DNA of 40,086 nucleotides, taken from NCBI GenBank assembly GCA_003326195.1, contig LXQE01000168.1, positions 30,237 to 70,322 on the forward strand, in the 5' to 3' direction. The stretch is from Nostoc punctiforme NIES-2108 (GTDB lineage: Bacteria > Cyanobacteriota > Cyanobacteriia > Cyanobacteriales > Nostocaceae). The position numbers were made by a program, and so were the translations under genes. Positions 38,504 through 40,086 of this stretch are shown here, one piece after another. Within the stretch, counting starts at the first letter, position 1; every line of letters begins with the position of its first letter. The notes beneath the pieces were generated by a model, which made no database searches, had not been told where the DNA came from, and worked only from the letters and a program-made list of their open reading frames with translations.

Positions 38504-39023
38504 TGTTTTTACAAGTCCAATGATTTACGTCAACCTGACATCAATCAGAGATATCAGGTAAATCTTGAATATCGTGTTGTGAAAATCTAGGTACTTATGG
38601 TTACAAAATGCCAAAAACCAACTATTGGATCATAACAGTCACGAAATTCTGTTCTAACAGGATTTTATAACTGTTTTTACATTCTTTAAAAACAGACAAT
38701 TTAGCTATTTGATTTTTGTCTAACAACCATATGTCGAGATTTCCTCCAGCTTTTATGCAATATTTCTATTTTCGTAACAGTCCTTAACGACTTTGATCTG
38801 AATATGCATAAGACAAGAACTTTCAAGAACTTTATAAAAAAGAAGATATGTATAGTATTTTAAAAGATATTCGCTTCATATTAAGAGATTTTTATCTATC
38901 TGGTGGTAGAGATTACTATTGAGTAACGTGAAATTATATTAATAATAGAGCTTGTAACTATACAAATGAACAATTTTATGTATTAAGGCAAATAGCTCGT
39001 TTCAACTTTTTACAAATCATGCT
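38504..39023. other. 520-bp AT-rich gene-free region
   Basis: Divergent spacer between the DUF4157 gene and the hypothetical gene. It probably holds the promoter of the former. No clear element is seen. Confidence 0.4.
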
Positions 39024-39557
39024 TTGTTTGCGATCGCGTCCCAAGAAAAACCCTTCCCCACTGCCGCCGATTTTGCTAAAGCAGTTCAGAAGGTTGTTCC
39101 AAAAAATACGTCGCCTACTAGAACCACTAACACAAAACAAGAAAAAGTCAAAACGCAATTGTGTAATTCTGTCACTGTTTCTCCCCTTTCGCATCCTCGT
39201 TATGGAGATTCGGGAGTAATTGAGGCAGATGCACCAAATAACTATCAGCAGATTGTTACTTTCAGCGATGGTGAGAGGCTGCTGGTAAACAATGCTGATT
39301 TGGCTGATTTAAATGACGCAATTGTGTCCGAATCGAGTGGGCGGACTTACCCAAAAGAATATTCTGAGGCGATGTCTACGACGGGCTACGCCTACGCAGC
39401 ACTCGAAGAACGCCATAAACAGGAACTAGAGCGACCGGGTTTTGACTTTTTGCAGGAGTGTTGGAATGATGATCCGGCGAAAGCAGATTGTGATCAAGAA
39501 ATTGCTGGCGAAGTTTCCGCAGTGGGGAATTGCTTGTGTGGATGGGGTGTTGGTTGA
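39024..39557 (+). CDS. Hypothetical protein, probably degenerate
   Basis: A 177-codon frame from TTG 39024, with no ATG in frame and no convincing ribosome binding site. The middle (SPLSHPRYGDSGVIEADAPN, then IVTFSDGERLLVNNADLADL) looks like a real soluble protein of unknown family. At FLQECWNDDPA (about 39450) the frame turns implausible (CLCGWGVG), while the +1 frame reads IVIKKLLAKFPQWGIACVDG and VLVDWEEWQQ to a stop at 39622-39624. A frameshift near 39470 is therefore likely and the original gene probably ended at 39624. An interspersed repeat (39371-39395) is inserted in frame. Part of it is duplicated at 36545-36605. Function unknown. Confidence 0.45.
   Translation: MFAIASQEKPFPTAADFAKAVQKVVPKNTSPTRTTNTKQEKVKTQLCNSVTVSPLSHPRYGDSGVIEADAPNNYQQIVTFSDGERLLVNNADLADLNDAIVSESSGRTYPKEYSEAMSTTGYAYAALEERHKQELERPGFDFLQECWNDDPAKADCDQEIAGEVSAVGNCLCGWGVG
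39371..39395. repeat. Short interspersed repeat in the hypothetical gene
   Basis: GTCTACGACGGGCTACGCCT and the following ACGC resemble the small palindromic repeats found elsewhere in the window. In frame it encodes STTGYAYA. Confidence 0.45.
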
Positions 39558-39798
39558 TTGGGAGGAGTGGCAACAAGTGAATAATTGTATACTTAGCTAT
39601 AGTATTGCTTATTCGGTAAAGTAGGAAAAGTGGGTTTAGTAGGATCTTTTGTACTAACCCTTGATTATCTTGTTGATAAGCTGTAAATTGATGCTTATTA
39701 GATAATGAATATCAAATCATATAAGTCATCTCCAATTTGCTTTTTCCTAATTCGCAATTGCAGATGTGAAACTGTGAAGTAACTTAATTTATACCAGT

Positions 39799-40086
39799 TT
39801 AATATGAAGCTGCATAGAATAGAGCTTCCAGGATAAAGTTATAAGAAGAGACAGAAATTACCTGGTCAAATGTAAGTTGGTCGAATATTTCTTGGATGCG
39901 CTCGCGTAAAGCTTGTAAAGAAGAGAAAAGTTGATTTTTGAGAGGTTTCTTGAGAGCTTGCCAAAGCCTTTCAATGGGATTGAGTTCAGGGGCTGAAGCT
40001 GGTTGAAACAGAGGAATAATATTTTCTGGCCAACGAATTGCAGAACTTGTATGAGCAGGTGCTTGGTCAATCTGTAAAATGGCATA
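39799..40086 (-). mobile_element. IS630-type transposase, C-terminal part (cut by window edge)
   Basis: The frame from the right edge to TAA at 39799-39801 (95 residues visible) reads YAILQIDQAPAHTSSAIRWP, then SAPELNPIERLWQALKK. IDQAPAHTS carries the second catalytic Asp and ELNPIE the final acidic residue of IS630/Tc1-type DDE transposases. The start lies beyond 40086. The ATG frame overlapping at 39858-40085 on the same strand is a shadow. No left terminal repeat could be identified after the stop, so the end of the IS is not placed. Confidence 0.8.

Noticed and set aside
39858..40085. 75-codon minus-strand frame at the right edge
   Set aside because: The overlapping frame on the same strand encodes clear IS630 transposase motifs, so this one is a shadow.

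Overview
The window looks like chromosomal DNA from a filamentous, heterocyst-type cyanobacterium of the Nostoc group. The evidence is the many HIP1 octamers (GCGATCGC), the AT-rich intergenic DNA full of short interspersed palindromes and tandem repeats, the cyanobacterial AAA-like NTPases, and a hybrid NRPS/PKS whose module order matches the nostopeptolide (nos) pathway.

Positions 1-26446 (minus strand) hold three collinear megasynthase genes read right to left. The first is a four-module NRPS (nosA-like, 4301 aa), with predicted substrates Ile, Ser, Pro/4-methylPro and Leu behind a starter condensation domain. The second is a one-module PKS (nosB-like, 1248 aa: KS, malonyl-type AT, a methyltransferase remnant, ACP, no ketoreductase). 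The third is an NRPS that runs off the left edge (nosC-like, 3248 codons visible): TubC-type docking domain, C-A(Leu)-T, C-A(Gly-like)-T-E, C-A(partial). nosA and nosB overlap by ATGA, and nosC follows 51 bp later from a GTG start, so they probably form one operon. The chain built here would be acyl-Ile-Ser-(Me)Pro-Leu-C2(keto)-Leu-Gly-, with later genes (rest of nosC, release module, methylproline genes) expected beyond the left edge. Several short repeats are carried in frame inside these genes.

Positions 26447-28593 are the nos upstream region, about 2.1 kb without an intact gene. It holds two decayed transposase fragments and a 189-bp MITE-like element with terminal inverted repeats and a perfect 10-bp target duplication.

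Positions 28594-32005 (plus strand) hold three related AAA-like NTPase genes: one intact P-loop protein, one with an N-terminal helix-turn-helix-like domain, and one truncated copy. Next come a frameshifted, truncated ATP-grasp (D-Ala-D-Ala ligase/MysD-like) pseudogene and a GT14-type glycosyltransferase.

Positions 33807-38503 (minus strand) hold a phytanoyl-CoA-dioxygenase-family Fe(II)/2-oxoglutarate enzyme, an MFS permease, and a DUF4157 (eCIS core) protein with an unrecognised C-terminal domain that may be a toxin payload. The right end has a degenerate hypothetical gene, a fragment of which is duplicated upstream at 36545-36605, and the C-terminal part of an IS630-type transposase cut by the window edge.
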